64,000 nucleotides of DNA from Buttiauxella sp. B2 (GTDB lineage: Bacteria > Pseudomonadota > Gammaproteobacteria > Enterobacterales > Enterobacteriaceae), in the NCBI RefSeq assembly GCF_006376615.1, contig NZ_VEXQ01000001.1:124001-188000 (forward strand). Direction: 5' to 3'. A program made the translations under genes and the position numbers. Every line of letters begins with the position of its first letter. Within the stretch, counting starts at the first letter, position 1. This document shows positions 52,147 through 61,505 of this stretch, piece by piece. A model generated the notes under the pieces. It did no database searches. It was given only the letters and a program-made list of their open reading frames with translations, and was not told the origin of the DNA.

Positions 52147-53508
52147 ATGCAGGAAACCGTATTAAAGAAGATCGTCATTGATAAGGCGATTTGGGTTGAA
52201 GCACGCAAGCAACAGCAACCCCTGGCAAGTTTCCAGAATAAAATTGTACCGACGACACGTAATTTTTATCACGCTCTGCAAGGTGCCCGAACTGCATTCA
52301 TTCTGGAGTGCAAAAAGGCTTCCCCCTCAAAAGGTGTGATTCGGGACGATTTTGATCCGGCGCGTATTGCCGGAGTATACAAGCACTACGCTTCCGCTAT
52401 TTCCGTGCTGACAGACGAAAAGTATTTCCAGGGCAGCTTTGATTTTCTGCCGATTGTCAGCGACATCGTCACGCAACCGGTGTTGTGCAAAGACTTTATT
52501 ATTGACTCGTATCAGATTCACCTGGCCCGTTTTTATCAGGCCGATGCTTGTCTGCTGATGCTCTCGGTGCTTAACGACGATCAATATCGCCAGCTTGCAG
52601 CCGTCGCACATAGCCTGAATATGGGCGTGTTGACCGAAGTGAGTAATGAAGAAGAACTGGAACGCGCAATCGCGCTGAATGCAAAAGTCGTTGGTATCAA
52701 TAACCGCGACCTGCGTGATTTATCTATCGACCTGAATCGTACTCGCCAGTTAGCGCCACGTTTGGGGCATGGCGTTACGGTCATCAGTGAATCGGGTATC
52801 AGTAATTATGGCCAAATCCGCGAGCTCAGCCATTTTGCTAACGGCTTCCTGATTGGCTCAGCCTTAATGGGCGAAGACGATCTGAATGCTGCTGTTCGCC
52901 GCGTCATGCTCGGTGAAAATAAAGTATGTGGCCTGACGCGCCCTCAAGATGCACGCGCCGCATTTGAAGCCGGTGCCATTTACGGCGGTCTGATTTTTGT
53001 TCCAGAGTCACCGCGTTTTGTCAGTGATGAAACGGCTGCATTGGTTATTGCAGCCACAGCGCTGAAATATGTTGGCGTGTTCCGCAACACTCCGGTAAGC
53101 GAAGTGGTGCACAAAGCCACGCAACTCGCTCTGGTTGCCGTTCAACTACACGGCGATGAAAATCAGGCTTATATCGATGAGCTACGCGCAAAACTTCCGG
53201 CCAACGTGCAAATTTGGAAAGCCTTGAGCGTGAAAGACAGTTTGCCTGCCCGTAATTTAAACCACGTCGACAAATACCTGTTCGACAACGGCCAGGGCGG
53301 CAGCGGCCAGCGTTTTGATTGGTCACTCCTTGCAGGTCAGAATCTGGAAAACGTGATTTTGGCTGGCGGACTGGGCGCGGACAACTGTATAGACGCGGCA
53401 AAAACGGGCTGCGTAGGTTTAGATTTCAACTCGGGTGTCGAAAGTGCACCGGGTATTAAAGATGCTAACAAGCTGGCTGCTGTTTTTCAGACACTGCGGG
53501 CTTACTAA
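52147..53508 (+). CDS. trpC: Fused indole-3-glycerol-phosphate synthase / phosphoribosylanthranilate isomerase
   Basis: 453-residue TrpCF fusion. The N-terminal IGPS barrel carries [10 protein letters not shown] and ISESGI; the C-terminal PRAI barrel starts near residue 257 ([11 protein letters not shown]) with catalytic Cys in that motif and ends with GLDFNSGVE. Starts three bases after the trpD stop. Confidence 0.98.
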   Translation: MQETVLKKIVIDKAIWVEARKQQQPLASFQNKIVPTTRNFYHALQGARTAFILECKKASPSKGVIRDDFDPARIAGVYKHYASAISVLTDEKYFQGSFDFLPIVSDIVTQPVLCKDFIIDSYQIHLARFYQADACLLMLSVLNDDQYRQLAAVAHSLNMGVLTEVSNEEELERAIALNAKVVGINNRDLRDLSIDLNRTRQLAPRLGHGVTVISESGISNYGQIRELSHFANGFLIGSALMGEDDLNAAVRRVMLGENKVCGLTRPQDARAAFEAGAIYGGLIFVPESPRFVSDETAALVIAATALKYVGVFRNTPVSEVVHKATQLALVAVQLHGDENQAYIDELRAKLPANVQIWKALSVKDSLPARNLNHVDKYLFDNGQGGSGQRFDWSLLAGQNLENVILAGGLGADNCIDAAKTGCVGLDFNSGVESAPGIKDANKLAAVFQTLRAY

Positions 53509-53518
53509 GGAAAATATC

Positions 53519-54709
53519 ATGACTTTACTTAATCCCTATTTTGGTGAGTTTGGCGGCATGTATGTGCCACAAATTTTGATGCCTGCACTGCGTCAGTTAG
53601 AAGAGGCTTTTGTTGCTGCACAAAGCGACGCGGAGTTTCAGGCTGAATTTAACGACCTGCTGAAAAATTATGCAGGCCGCCCAACAGCACTGACCAAATG
53701 CCGTAATCTGACTGCTGGCACCAAAACCACGCTGTATTTAAAACGTGAAGATTTGCTGCACGGTGGTGCGCACAAAACTAACCAGGTTCTCGGGCAGGCA
53801 TTGCTTGCCAAGAGAATGGGCAAAACCGAAATCATCGCTGAAACCGGTGCAGGCCAACACGGTGTAGCTTCCGCTTTGGCAAGTGCCCTGCTCGGCCTGA
53901 AATGCCGCATTTATATGGGTGCAAAAGACGTTGAACGCCAGTCCCCTAACGTATTCCGTATGCGTTTAATGGGTGCCGAAGTGATTCCTGTACACAGCGG
54001 TTCCGCCACGTTGAAAGATGCCTGTAATGAAGCGCTGCGCGACTGGTCTGGCAGCTACGATACTGCGCACTACATGCTCGGTACCGCGGCAGGCCCACAT
54101 CCATTCCCAACTATCGTGCGTGAATTCCAGCGCATGATCGGCGAAGAAACTAAAGCACAGATTCTTGAGAAAGAAGGCCGCCTGCCAGATGCCGTGATCG
54201 CATGTGTCGGCGGTGGTTCTAACGCCATTGGTATGTTTGCTGACTTCATTAATGAAGCGAGTGTTGGCCTGATTGGTGTTGAGCCTGCCGGACACGGCAT
54301 AGAGAGCGGTGAACACGGTGCGCCACTCAAACATGGCCGCGTCGGTATCTACTTCGGTATGAAATCGCCAATGATGCAAACCGATGAAGGTCAGATTGAA
54401 GAGTCTTATTCGATTTCTGCCGGTCTGGATTTCCCTTCTGTGGGGCCACAACATGCGTATCTGAACAGTATTGGCCGTGCAGATTACGTATCCATCACCG
54501 ATGACGAAGCTCTGGAAGCCTTTAAAACGCTGTGTCGCAGTGAAGGGATTATCCCAGCGTTGGAATCGTCACACGCGCTGGCTCATGCTCTGAAAATGAT
54601 CAAAGAAAATCCTGAGAAAGAACAATTGTTGGTGGTGAACCTCTCTGGCCGTGGCGACAAAGATATCTTCACCGTTCACGACATTCTGAAAGCGCGAGGG
54701 GAAATCTAA
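53519..54709 (+). CDS. trpB: Tryptophan synthase beta chain
   Basis: 396-residue PLP enzyme that joins indole and serine. Schiff-base Lys in HGGAHKTNQ (about residue 87), phosphate loop [10 protein letters not shown]. Start at ATG 53519 ([13 protein letters not shown]); a longer frame from 53435 runs inside trpC and is not used. Stop overlaps the trpA start by one base. Confidence 0.98.
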   Translation: MTLLNPYFGEFGGMYVPQILMPALRQLEEAFVAAQSDAEFQAEFNDLLKNYAGRPTALTKCRNLTAGTKTTLYLKREDLLHGGAHKTNQVLGQALLAKRMGKTEIIAETGAGQHGVASALASALLGLKCRIYMGAKDVERQSPNVFRMRLMGAEVIPVHSGSATLKDACNEALRDWSGSYDTAHYMLGTAAGPHPFPTIVREFQRMIGEETKAQILEKEGRLPDAVIACVGGGSNAIGMFADFINEASVGLIGVEPAGHGIESGEHGAPLKHGRVGIYFGMKSPMMQTDEGQIEESYSISAGLDFPSVGPQHAYLNSIGRADYVSITDDEALEAFKTLCRSEGIIPALESSHALAHALKMIKENPEKEQLLVVNLSGRGDKDIFTVHDILKARGEI

Positions 54710-55518
54710 TGGAACGTTATCAACATGCATTTGAACAGTTACAAGCTCGCAAGGAAGGCGCTTTTGTTCCCTTCGTGACCCTTGGCGACCCGTCTCCTGA
54801 ACAATCACTGAAAATTATCGACACGCTAATTGAGGCCGGTGCCGACGCGCTGGAATTGGGGATCCCCTTTTCTGACCCACTGGCTGATGGCCCGACTATT
54901 CAGAATGCGGCCCTGCGTGCTTTTGCTGCTGGCGTAACGCCAACACAGTGTTTTGAAATGCTGGCAGCGATTCGCCAAAAACACCCAACGATTCCGATTG
55001 GCCTGTTGATGTACGCAAACCTGGTGTTTAATCGTGGCATTGATGAGTTCTACGCATTGTGCGCTAAAGTCGGTGTCGATTCAGTATTGATTGCCGACGT
55101 GCCGATTGAAGAGTCCGCACCATTCCGTCAGGCGGCGATGCGCCACAACGTTGCGCCAATTTTCATCTGCCCACCCAATGCTGATGACTCGCTGCTGCGT
55201 GAAATCGCAACGCATGGTCGCGGTTATACTTATCTGCTTTCACGTGCTGGCGTAACGGGTGCCGAAACACGTGCCCAGTTGCCGCTTCATCACCTGGTAG
55301 AAAAGCTAACTGAGTTTGGTGCGGCCCCTTCACTGCAAGGTTTTGGGATTTCCGAACCGTCGCAAGTTAACGATGCGATTTCAGCGGGCGCTGCGGGGGC
55401 GATTTCTGGCTCTGCCATCGTGAAGATTATTGAGAAGAATCTCGATAAGCCTGATGTGATGCTCAGTGAGTTGAAAACCTTTGTTCAGGCAATGAAAGCC
55501 GCAACTCGCACGGCTTGA
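54709..55518 (+). CDS. trpA: Tryptophan synthase alpha chain
   Basis: 269-residue TIM-barrel lyase converting indole-3-glycerol phosphate to indole. Catalytic Glu49 in [11 protein letters not shown] and Asp60 in the following LADGPTIQ are present. Last gene of the trp operon, followed by its terminator. Confidence 0.98.
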   Translation: MERYQHAFEQLQARKEGAFVPFVTLGDPSPEQSLKIIDTLIEAGADALELGIPFSDPLADGPTIQNAALRAFAAGVTPTQCFEMLAAIRQKHPTIPIGLLMYANLVFNRGIDEFYALCAKVGVDSVLIADVPIEESAPFRQAAMRHNVAPIFICPPNADDSLLREIATHGRGYTYLLSRAGVTGAETRAQLPLHHLVEKLTEFGAAPSLQGFGISEPSQVNDAISAGAAGAISGSAIVKIIEKNLDKPDVMLSELKTFVQAMKAATRTA

Positions 55519-55525
55519 TCAGACA

Positions 55526-55553
55526 AAGGCCGGAGCAATTCCGGCCTTTTTTA
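55526..55553 (+). terminator. trp operon terminator
   Basis: AAGGCCGGAG-CAA-TTCCGGCCTTTTTT, eight bases after the trpA stop. Confidence 0.93.
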
Positions 55554-55564
55554 ATTCAAGAACG

Positions 55565-55615
55565 TCAGAAACGATAACCCGCCGAGAACATAAACACCCA
55601 CGGAACAATACGCGT
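55565..55615 (-). repeat. Left copy of ompW 3' end (possible attachment site)
   Basis: 51 bases, 45 identical to 59224-59274 and without gaps, including a 20-base identical core (GAGAACATAAACACCCACGG). It still encodes PWVFMFSAGYRF plus a stop (TGA instead of TAA); five of the six changes are synonymous or in the stop. Lies 12 bases after the trp terminator, where the original ompW end would be expected. Confidence 0.8.
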
Positions 55616-55741
55616 GACGCAGGTTGAAAACGACATCACGTCAACGATCACTGCGCAGTCTGCTTCTTCTGTTAAGTAATCTACAACCGATAAACCCCAC
55701 CCAAGACGCACCTCCAATTTGCTCTGACTGAACCATTTCAT
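55565..55741 (-). pseudogene. Hybrid fragment: ComB-like N-terminus joined to OmpW C-terminus
   Basis: 58-codon frame. Residues 1-42 (FSQSKLEVRLGWGLSVVDYL, then CAVIVDVMSFSTCV) look like the N-terminus of a ComB/2-phosphosulfolactate phosphatase-family protein; residues 44-58 are the OmpW tail. The in-frame join is probably chance. No Shine-Dalgarno is apparent. I treat it as a recombination scar, not a working gene. Confidence 0.55.
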
Positions 55742-55844
55742 GCAGCGCAGCGGGCAACGGGTAGGTGTGAACGGGCAGTTTTAGTAACTCGACTGCCCTG
55801 TCTAATATAATTAGCTTATCTACAAATATATAGGCACTTACAAA

Positions 55845-55904
55845 CTGCGTATCGAACGCAGCGCCATTGCACTTGAGCCACCCCTCTGGCGGCGTTACGA
55901 GGGG
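55845..55904 (-). pseudogene. Phage tail-collar-like fragment
   Basis: The minus strand encodes TPPEGWLKCNGAAFDTQ, the signature that opens tail-collar domains of phage tail fibres. Similarity stops after DTQ and the frame runs on into unrelated residues to a stop at 55641. Upstream it is joined directly to a truncated tRNA-Thr sequence. Confidence 0.6.
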
Positions 55905-55905
55905 G

Positions 55906-55945
<40 letters not shown>

Positions 55946-55955
55946 ATTGAAAGTA

Positions 55956-55986
55956 AAAGGCCCGCCTCTCGGGGGATTGGCGGGCA
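55956..55986 (-). terminator. Intrinsic terminator in island
   Basis: Minus strand: GCCCGCC ... GGCGGGCCTTTT. Confidence 0.7.
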
Positions 55987-56152
55987 TGCTTACTTGATAT
56001 TATATGCGACATTACTTAGCCACAATCCTTGTGGAGCCGGATAAATATTACCAACCGCAACCACCGCAAGGAAGAGGCCATATCCAAAACATGTTTTTTA
56101 TGAATCCAAATTTCTATAGGCGCATCTGTAGAATCAGCAAATCGCAGATAAG

Positions 56153-56177
56153 AAAAAACCCACGCGATGGTGGGTTC
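56153..56177 (-). terminator. Intrinsic terminator in island
   Basis: Minus strand: AACCCACCATCGCGTGGGTT followed by TTTT. Confidence 0.75.
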
Positions 56178-56190
56178 CTCAGGGATATTT

Positions 56191-56220
56191 GATTGCTGCT
56201 CTATCTACTGAGCTAAAAGG
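56191..56220 (-). pseudogene. tRNA 5'-half remnant
   Basis: Minus strand CCTTTTAGCTCAGTAGATAGAGCA is a tRNA D-arm region; the rest of the tRNA is absent. It corresponds in position to the tRNA-Met-like remnant beside repeat copy 2. Confidence 0.6.
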
Positions 56221-56493
56221 CAAAAAAAACCGCCTTCCTAAAGGAAAGGCGGAGCATATATACGCAGGACAGGTACAAACGAAAACCATACTGATAATTA
56301 TTATATGCCTCAGTTGGTAGAGAGAATACTAACTGGCAGCTTGCACAATGACCATAGTAAATTCTTCCATATCGTTATTTAATAAAACGTAATGTACATA
56401 CTGGCGAGGTGAAGCAGCACAACATCACGAAGGCTATCACAACTTCTGGAAGTGCTCATTCCGTCGCCCGCACTCATAGGAGAAAAAACGCTG
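56210..56493. repeat. Imperfect ~280-bp direct repeat, copy 1
   Basis: Shares with 57512-57784 the order: GAGCTAAAAGG tRNA end, CCGCC/GGCGG terminator, a CAGTTGGTAGAGAGAATACTAACTGGCAG-like segment, and a short frame ending in CATAGGAGAAAAAACGCT. The short frame is interrupted in this copy. Confidence 0.85.
56222..56254 (-). terminator. Intrinsic terminator in repeat copy 1
   Basis: Minus strand: CTCCGCCTTTCC / GGAAGGCGG followed by eight T. Confidence 0.85.
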
Positions 56494-56522
56494 GATTTGA
56501 ATAATTGCAATGCGGTACAAAT

Positions 56523-56547
56523 AAAAAACCCACTCGCGGCGGGCTTG
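56523..56547 (-). terminator. Intrinsic terminator in island
   Basis: Minus strand: AGCCCGCCGCGAGTGGGTT followed by T-run; downstream of the 118-residue ORF. Confidence 0.75.
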
Positions 56548-56597
56548 TGTGTACATTCGGCTAAATAAAAAAACGAAGGTCAATTTTTGAACACCAG

Positions 56598-56954
56598 CTA
56601 TTTTAATTTTGTTCTAATATCGAGATATGAGATTAAATCAACTTTATAAGTCTCTTTTGCATCTTTACTTATCGCCGTGAAGTAATACCCTGGCGGTTCG
56701 TTTTTATCTGTGGTTAGGAGGTATTTGAAACTTCGTTTGCTATTTTTTGCATCACACGTAATTTCCCACTCAGCATTTTTATTCTTTGCGCTCACGCAAT
56801 GCTGCGGCCCGAAGGAATAAGAAATGTAAGACCCAAGCCTTTCCTGGGCTTTGGCTACCAACGACGGCGCAGGGGAGATGTTGATATAAAATATAAAACC
56901 TACTATAGCTGCAATAGTAATCCACCCGAAGGTGATAATCTTCACTTTATTCAT
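56598..56954 (-). CDS. Small exported or membrane-anchored hypothetical protein
   Basis: 118 residues. An N-terminal hydrophobic segment (about 5-26, VKIITFGWITIAAIVGFIF) acts as anchor or uncleaved signal. The remaining ~90 residues look periplasmic and contain two cysteines (QHCVSAK and ITCDAK) that could form a disulfide. Low GC compared with flanking core genes, and its own minus-strand terminator follows. I do not recognise the family; a phage-carried accessory (moron) gene is a reasonable guess. Confidence 0.6.
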   Translation of the reverse strand: MNKVKIITFGWITIAAIVGFIFYINISPAPSLVAKAQERLGSYISYSFGPQHCVSAKNKNAEWEITCDAKNSKRSFKYLLTTDKNEPPGYYFTAISKDAKETYKVDLISYLDIRTKLK

Positions 56955-57156
56955 TCTTTTCAGCCCTCAAACAGAAAAACATATTCACATGTTACTTAAT
57001 CAAATGTTGCTGATTAAAATAATGAAATCTTCAACACAGGGAAATACTCAAGAATTTTCACTACAAAAAAAGACTGCACATTCGGCTGAGCGCTGGGGTC
57101 TGCGACCGACAGGTTCGAAAGTGCTATTCTGTGAATCCACCAGCGCTCATGCAAAT

Positions 57157-57211
57157 GTGCTTTCCAGTCGCTTAGGGTCACCCCGTCTTCGCAGACTGGA
57201 AAGCATTTTTC

Positions 57212-57212
<1 letters not shown>
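57157..57212 (+). terminator. Long hairpin beside tRNA-Gly
   Basis: GTGCTTTCCAGTC ... GACTGGAAAGCATTTTTC: a 12-base stem with a structured loop and T-run on the plus strand. It abuts the 3' end of tRNA-Gly and could also limit read-through from the tRNA side. Confidence 0.6.
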
Positions 57213-57286
<74 letters not shown>

Positions 57287-57291
57287 AAATA

Positions 57292-57368
<77 letters not shown>

Positions 57369-57369
57369 T

Positions 57370-57446
57370 TGGTCCGTCATCGAGGCCTCGAACCCCGTAC
57401 CTACAACATAAATGGTGTCGGATCTTCCTGCTGAGCTAATGGCGGT
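57370..57446 (-). pseudogene. Degenerate tRNA-like sequence
   Basis: tRNA length, with D arm (TTAGCTCAGCAGG), T loop (GGTTCGAGG) and CCA. The acceptor stem has mismatches at pairs 1-72 and 5-68, and the anticodon loop CCATTTA lacks the invariant U33. Probably a decaying phage tRNA. Confidence 0.7.
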
Positions 57447-57447
57447 T

Positions 57448-57524
57448 TGCTGGCCCTTGCTGAACCTGAACCAGCGACCGGGCGATTATGAATCGCGCGA
57501 TCTATCCAATAGAGCTAAAAGGAA
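57448..57524 (-). pseudogene. Degenerate tRNA-Met-like sequence (CAU anticodon)
   Basis: The anticodon arm carries TTCATAA, and a T arm reading CGCTGGTTCAGGTTCAGC is present. The 5' acceptor strand TTTCCTT does not pair properly with AAGGGCC, and the end reads GCA instead of CCA. Decayed elongator Met or Ile2-type tRNA. Confidence 0.7.
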
Positions 57525-57784
57525 AAAAAACCGCCGTCCTAAAGGGGAGGCGGAGCATTAAGTACACAGGAGAAAGGTACTCACGAATACCAACTGATAA
57601 TTTTATCTGCCGCAGTTGGTTGAGAGAATACTAACTGGCAGTTTGCACAATGACCAGAGTGAATTTTTGCATATCATTATTTAATAAAATTAAACACATA
57701 TTGAAGCAACACAACATCACGAAGGCTATAAAAATTTCTGGAAGTGCTCGTTCCGTTGCTCGCAATCATAGGAGAAAAAACGCT
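57512..57784. repeat. Imperfect ~280-bp direct repeat, copy 2
   Basis: Second copy of 56210-56493. Here a short plus-strand frame from ATG 57650 stays open (TRVNFCISLFNKIKHIL, then HNITKAIKISGSARSVARNH); I do not recognise it, and it is broken in copy 1. Confidence 0.85.
57523..57556 (-). terminator. Intrinsic terminator in repeat copy 2
   Basis: Minus strand: CTCCGCCTCCCC / GGACGGCGG followed by eight T. Confidence 0.8.
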
Positions 57785-57787
57785 AGA

Positions 57788-57988
57788 TTAACGGAGAGTA
57801 GCTCTGACTCCAGAATCATTTTTATAACCGAATTGGCGCTGGCAGATATTTAGCTCCCTGATAGTTTTCGCCAATGCTAATAGTGCGCCTTCAATACGAT
57901 AGCAATCAACTTCAAGGGCGAATGTTTTGACGTTGCAGCTATCATTCTCAGCGAAAAGTGAATAGCTGTTCTTACCTGGCTGATTCAT
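57788..57988 (-). CDS. Small phage-type hypothetical protein
   Basis: 66 residues (MNQPGKNSYSLFAE start). The Shine-Dalgarno AGGGGAGGGG stands two bases before the ATG, which argues for a real gene. Segment NVKTFALEVDCYRIEGALLA looks like a folded helix-strand unit. No family recognised. A terminator-like hairpin just upstream (58008-58032) separates it from the DUF1471 gene control region. Confidence 0.5.
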   Translation of the reverse strand: MNQPGKNSYSLFAENDSCNVKTFALEVDCYRIEGALLALAKTIRELNICQRQFGYKNDSGVRATLR

Positions 57989-58007
57989 AGCCCCTCCCCT
58001 GAAACGC

Positions 58008-58032
58008 CAAAACCCCGCCGGAGCGAGGTTTC
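58008..58032 (-). terminator. Intrinsic terminator in island
   Basis: Minus strand: AAACCTCGCTCCGGCGGGGTTTT. Confidence 0.6.
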
Positions 58033-58062
58033 TGATTTGATAAGTGCTGTGTGTTTGTGACC

Positions 58063-58131
58063 ACTCTTATCACAATAAAAGAAATTTTGCGGACCGCGTT
58101 AGTAATTTTATTGTCACATAACTCTTATCAC
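58063..58131 (+). promoter_or_regulatory. Paired ACTCTTATCAC motifs upstream of the DUF1471 gene
   Basis: The 11-mer ACTCTTATCAC occurs at 58063-58073 and again at 58121-58131, both next to TGTGA/TGTCACA-like sequence, in the AT-rich leader of 58273. Could be operator sites; the binding protein is unknown. Confidence 0.4.
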
Positions 58132-58272
58132 TCAATAAGAACACAACAAAACACACACATTGACATATATTTACTTTTAATATGGAAAGTGATATTAAAG
58201 TGCATCTGGATAAATCAATGACTTACCAGATAGATAAATGAAATTCATAATTAATATAATGAGGATAGCTAT

Positions 58273-58548
58273 ATGAAAACTGGATATAAAATACTGATTG
58301 CTGCGTTGGGTTTCATGGCTTTGAATGCAAATGCAACTGAAATGCTCAAAAAAGTAGATTTTGATAAAGTTAAATCTGAATATGTCAAAATTGGTAGCAT
58401 TTCAACCTCTAATACAACATCTCAGTCCGATGCCAAACAAGATTTGCTGACTCAGGCTGAGAAGAAGGGTGCTGATGTTATCGTATTAACATCTGGTAAC
58501 ATGAAAAAGAAAATTCATGGCACAGCTGATATGTACAAAAAGAAATAA
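58273..58548 (+). CDS. YdgH/BhsA/McbA-like (DUF1471) periplasmic protein
   Basis: 91 residues. Signal peptide ([21 protein letters not shown]) cleaved after ANA, then one DUF1471 domain with [30 protein letters not shown] and [11 protein letters not shown]. These small periplasmic proteins are typically induced by stress and affect biofilm or permeability in enterobacteria. Strongly AT-rich, consistent with transfer. A hairpin follows (AAATGTCAGC / GCGCTGGCATTTG) at about 58573-58607. Confidence 0.85.
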   Translation: MKTGYKILIAALGFMALNANATEMLKKVDFDKVKSEYVKIGSISTSNTTSQSDAKQDLLTQAEKKGADVIVLTSGNMKKKIHGTADMYKKK

Positions 58549-58685
58549 AAAATTGTTCTAATTGAAAACATACAAATGTCAGCATTATTTTAGCGCTGGC
58601 ATTTGTCCTCTCCTGACTTATCCGTACGAATAGTGTGTCCCACCTTTTAGTTTCAGGCTCTTCAATCCATTGCGTTAAGGTAAGG

Positions 58686-58943
58686 ATGCAATCCTCGTTG
58701 ATTATCAAGATTATCACTAAGGAGATAACGATCCCTGCTCACCTGGGGGCCGTACTGCGTGAATACCTTGGTGAAATATCGGTAACCCACGCGGCAGAAT
58801 CTCTTGGCATTACACGAACCATGCTTTCCCGTACCCTCAACGGCAGCGCCGGTATTTCTGCTGCTATGGCTCTTCGACTGGAAGAGGCGCTGGGAACCAG
58901 TGCTGCGATGTGGACTGGAATGCAGTCACAGTATGATTTATAG
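58686..58943 (+). CDS. Orphan HigA/VapI-type antitoxin (HTH)
   Basis: 85 residues from ATG 58686, which follows AAGGTAAGG; an upstream start at 58635 would add unsupported sequence. XRE-type helix-turn-helix with the HigA pattern IPAHLGAVLREYLGE, LGITRTMLSRTLNG and MALRLEEALGTSAAMW, ending MQSQYDL. In higBA operons the toxin precedes the antitoxin. No toxin-like frame lies in the ~135 bases back to the DUF1471 gene, so it is an orphan or solitary regulator. Confidence 0.85.
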   Translation: MQSSLIIKIITKEITIPAHLGAVLREYLGEISVTHAAESLGITRTMLSRTLNGSAGISAAMALRLEEALGTSAAMWTGMQSQYDL

Positions 58944-59059
58944 GTTGCATCCCAGCATCAACGACCGGTAATCAAACCCATCGTCAGCCACTGCTGATAG
59001 CGATTGAGGTGTCGGGTTTTAGCATAACAGCGCGTTCCTGTTTCAGGCCCCCAGAAACA

Positions 59060-59086
59060 CAAAAACCCACACTCGGCGGGTTCTTT
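59060..59086 (-). terminator. Intrinsic terminator downstream of ompW
   Basis: Minus strand: AACCCGCCGAGTGTGGGTTTTTG. It resembles the terminator at 56523, so it may belong to the island. Confidence 0.65.
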
Positions 59087-59183
59087 AATCAGTAATCCCC
59101 ATCGCTCGGCTGAAAGCGTCTTCGCTGATGGGGTTAATTCGATACTGCCACCAAATGCACTCATGGCACAATATCAAAATGGA

Positions 59184-59214
59184 AAAAAACTGGCCGTTTA
59201 AAGACCAGTTTTGC
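59184..59214 (-). terminator. ompW terminator
   Basis: Minus strand: AAAACTGGTC-TTTAAAC-GGCCAGTTTT plus T-run, about ten bases after the ompW stop. Confidence 0.88.
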
Positions 59215-59223
59215 AGAAGAGTA

Positions 59224-59856
59224 TTAGAAGCGATAGCCTGCAGAGAACATAAACACCCACGGATCAATACGCGTATTGATATTCTGTTCTTCACCACCGG
59301 CTTTAAATTTCACTTCGGTGTCGATATCCATGTACCAGACAGACATGTTCAACAGCCAGTTATCATTAACCATGTAATCCACACCAACCTGACCTGCTGC
59401 ACCCCACGAATCTTTCACGCTGAGGTCAGTTAAGCCTGCATCTTTGCCAGTCTGATTGAAATCTGCATCAAAGAATGTGGTGTAGTTGATACCAGCGCCA
59501 ATGTACGGACGCACTTTGCTTTTTGAATCGCCAAAATACCACTGCGCCATCAGAGTTGGCGGCAATTGGCGAACCGTTGCCAGGTCTCCGGTCGCGCCTA
59601 AACCAACACGATGACGGAATGGTGTAGCTGCCAGCAGCTCAATACCAATGTTATCTGTCACCATATAGTCAAATGTCAGTCCCAGTTGGGTATTGTTGCT
59701 GACGCTAAACCCGCCCATGCCCAGCACATTGTCGGAACCTTCCGTTGGACGCACGGTTGCAGAACCCGCACGCATGAAGAACTCACCTTGTTGATGTGCC
59801 AACGCTTCGCCCGACAAACAGGTTAATGCGAGTAACGCCACAGACAATTTTTTCAT
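59224..59856 (-). CDS. ompW: Outer-membrane protein W
   Basis: 210-residue eight-stranded beta-barrel with a signal peptide cleaved after EALA (about residue 20) and a C-terminal aromatic residue (SAGYRF). In E. coli it is linked to transport of small hydrophobic compounds and regulated by FNR/ArcA and osmotic stress. The last 51 bases are duplicated at the far side of the island, so this 3' end was possibly supplied by the integrated element. Confidence 0.96.
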   Translation of the reverse strand: MKKLSVALLALTCLSGEALAHQQGEFFMRAGSATVRPTEGSDNVLGMGGFSVSNNTQLGLTFDYMVTDNIGIELLAATPFRHRVGLGATGDLATVRQLPPTLMAQWYFGDSKSKVRPYIGAGINYTTFFDADFNQTGKDAGLTDLSVKDSWGAAGQVGVDYMVNDNWLLNMSVWYMDIDTEVKFKAGGEEQNINTRIDPWVFMFSAGYRF

Positions 59857-60132
59857 AGCCCTCTCCTTGTTATGGTTTTATAAGCGGGCTGAATATAATC
59901 ATTATTAGGTACAAAGTGATCTAGTATCGATCACACTTAGCTGGCTAATTTAACATTTAATGATCTGGATTAATTTTTGGTCATTTTGCTTAACCCGATG
60001 CTTGCCCGCCCAAATCAATTTTCGTTGCTGACAGTAACTTACTAAAAGCCTTACATCTTGTCGGTGCCACCGCCCTTCAACCAGGGTACAATTGCCCGCT
60101 GATTTTTAACCGAGCAACATCAAGGAGAGTGC

Positions 60133-60876
60133 ATGTCTATCACGGCGGGTTCTGTGTACCGTGACACGGGGAATTTTCTACGCAATCAGTTTGTTACTGT
60201 CTTACTGATCGCTTTGCTTTGTGCCTTTATTTCGGTTGTTATCGGTCACGCTTTTTCACCCAGCGATGAGCAAATGTCTATCCTTAGTGAAGGGGACAAT
60301 TTATCGAACAGCGTTGGGCTGTTTGACCTTGTGCAAAACATGACGCCTGAGCAACAGCAAGTGTTACTCAAAGCCTCTGCAGCATCGACTTTTGCAGGCC
60401 TCATCGGCAATGCTATTATGGCTGCAGCCATGTTGGTTTTGATTCAGATGGTCAGTGCTGGGCAACGCGTGAGTGCGCTTCGTGCGATCGGCACGTCGGC
60501 TCCTGTATTACCAAAAATCTTTATTCTGATGTTCCTGACGACCTTCCTGGTGCAGATAGGCATCATGCTGATTGTTGTGCCGGGCGTGCTGTTAGCGATT
60601 CTGCTTTCATTTGCACCGATTATGGTTGTTCAGGATAAAGCGGGCGTTTTCCAGTCGATGCGCAGCAGTATGCGTCTTGCCTGGGCAAATATGCGCCTGG
60701 TCGCACCTGCGGTAATTAGCTGGTTGCTGGCGAAAACTGCACTCCTGATGCTCGCATCTTCATTTGCGGCGCTGTCACCGGCTATTGGTGGGGTGATAGC
60801 AAATACGATAAGCAACCTTATTTCTGCGGTGTTGCTCATCTATTTATTCCGTTTGTATATGCTGGTTCGCCAATAA
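60133..60876 (+). CDS. yciC: UPF0259 inner-membrane protein YciC
   Basis: 247 residues with about six transmembrane segments. AAGGAGAG Shine-Dalgarno. Function unknown; usually clustered with yciB and yciA. A hairpin follows the stop, so read-through to yciB may be partial. Confidence 0.94.
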   Translation: MSITAGSVYRDTGNFLRNQFVTVLLIALLCAFISVVIGHAFSPSDEQMSILSEGDNLSNSVGLFDLVQNMTPEQQQVLLKASAASTFAGLIGNAIMAAAMLVLIQMVSAGQRVSALRAIGTSAPVLPKIFILMFLTTFLVQIGIMLIVVPGVLLAILLSFAPIMVVQDKAGVFQSMRSSMRLAWANMRLVAPAVISWLLAKTALLMLASSFAALSPAIGGVIANTISNLISAVLLIYLFRLYMLVRQ

Positions 60877-60885
60877 CATTCACCA

Positions 60886-60922
60886 ACTCCTGAGCGGTTA
60901 CGTTGATGCTCAGGAGTCTTTT
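60886..60922 (+). terminator. Hairpin between yciC and yciB
   Basis: ACTCCTGAGC / GCTCAGGAGT with a 12-base loop, then CTTTT. It lies just upstream of the yciB start and may attenuate. Confidence 0.65.
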
Positions 60923-60935
60923 AACGGAACAGATT

Positions 60936-61472
60936 ATGAAGCAGTTTCTCGACTTCCTGCCCCTGATTGTCTTCTTCGCATTCTATAAAATGTACGACAT
61001 CTATGTGGCATCAGGTGCTCTGATCGTCGCAACCGGTTTTGCTCTGGTTTATAGCTGGTACAAATTCCGCAAGCTGGAAAAAATGGCGCTGATAACCTTC
61101 CTGATGGTTGCAGTATTCGGCGGGCTGACATTGTTTTTCCATAACGATGAATTTATCAAATGGAAAGTGACCGTAATTTACGGCCTGTTTGCTGCCGCAT
61201 TACTGATTAGCCAATTGGTGATGGGAAAACCGTTGATTCAACGGATGTTAGGCAAAGAAATCTCCCTTCCGCAAACGGTGTGGTCGCGCTTGAACGTTGC
61301 CTGGGCGCTGTTTTTCATCATCTGTGGCGCACTGAATATTTACGTTGCTTTTTGGCTTCCACAAAGTGTGTGGGTTAACTTTAAAGTATTCGGTCTGACG
61401 GCTGCGACACTGGTGTTCACCCTGCTGAGCGGCGTTTATATCTATCGCCATATGCCGCAGGAAGAAAAGTAA
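60936..61472 (+). CDS. yciB: Inner-membrane septation protein YciB
   Basis: 178-residue IspZ/YciB-family protein with about five helices, needed for normal cell-envelope synthesis and interacting with elongation and division proteins in E. coli. Start at ATG 60936 ([10 protein letters not shown]); the longer frame from 60903 passes through the hairpin and is not supported. Confidence 0.95.
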   Translation: MKQFLDFLPLIVFFAFYKMYDIYVASGALIVATGFALVYSWYKFRKLEKMALITFLMVAVFGGLTLFFHNDEFIKWKVTVIYGLFAAALLISQLVMGKPLIQRMLGKEISLPQTVWSRLNVAWALFFIICGALNIYVAFWLPQSVWVNFKVFGLTAATLVFTLLSGVYIYRHMPQEEK

Positions 61473-61505
61473 TTCGCCAGTTATTGATATTATTCGGGGA
61501 TTTTA

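Noticed and set aside
55641..55800. Second minus-strand frame overlapping the ComB-like fragment (contains LLKLPVHTYPLPAALHEMVQ)
   Set aside because: Possibly the end of an oxidoreductase, but the match is too vague and it overlaps the better ComB-like reading.
56004..56192. 62-codon plus-strand frame in the island
   Set aside because: No ribosome site, ends across a terminator hairpin, and composition looks random.
58958..59164. 68-codon minus-strand frame downstream of ompW
   Set aside because: A T-tailed terminator in the same direction (59060-59086) lies inside it, and no family is recognisable.
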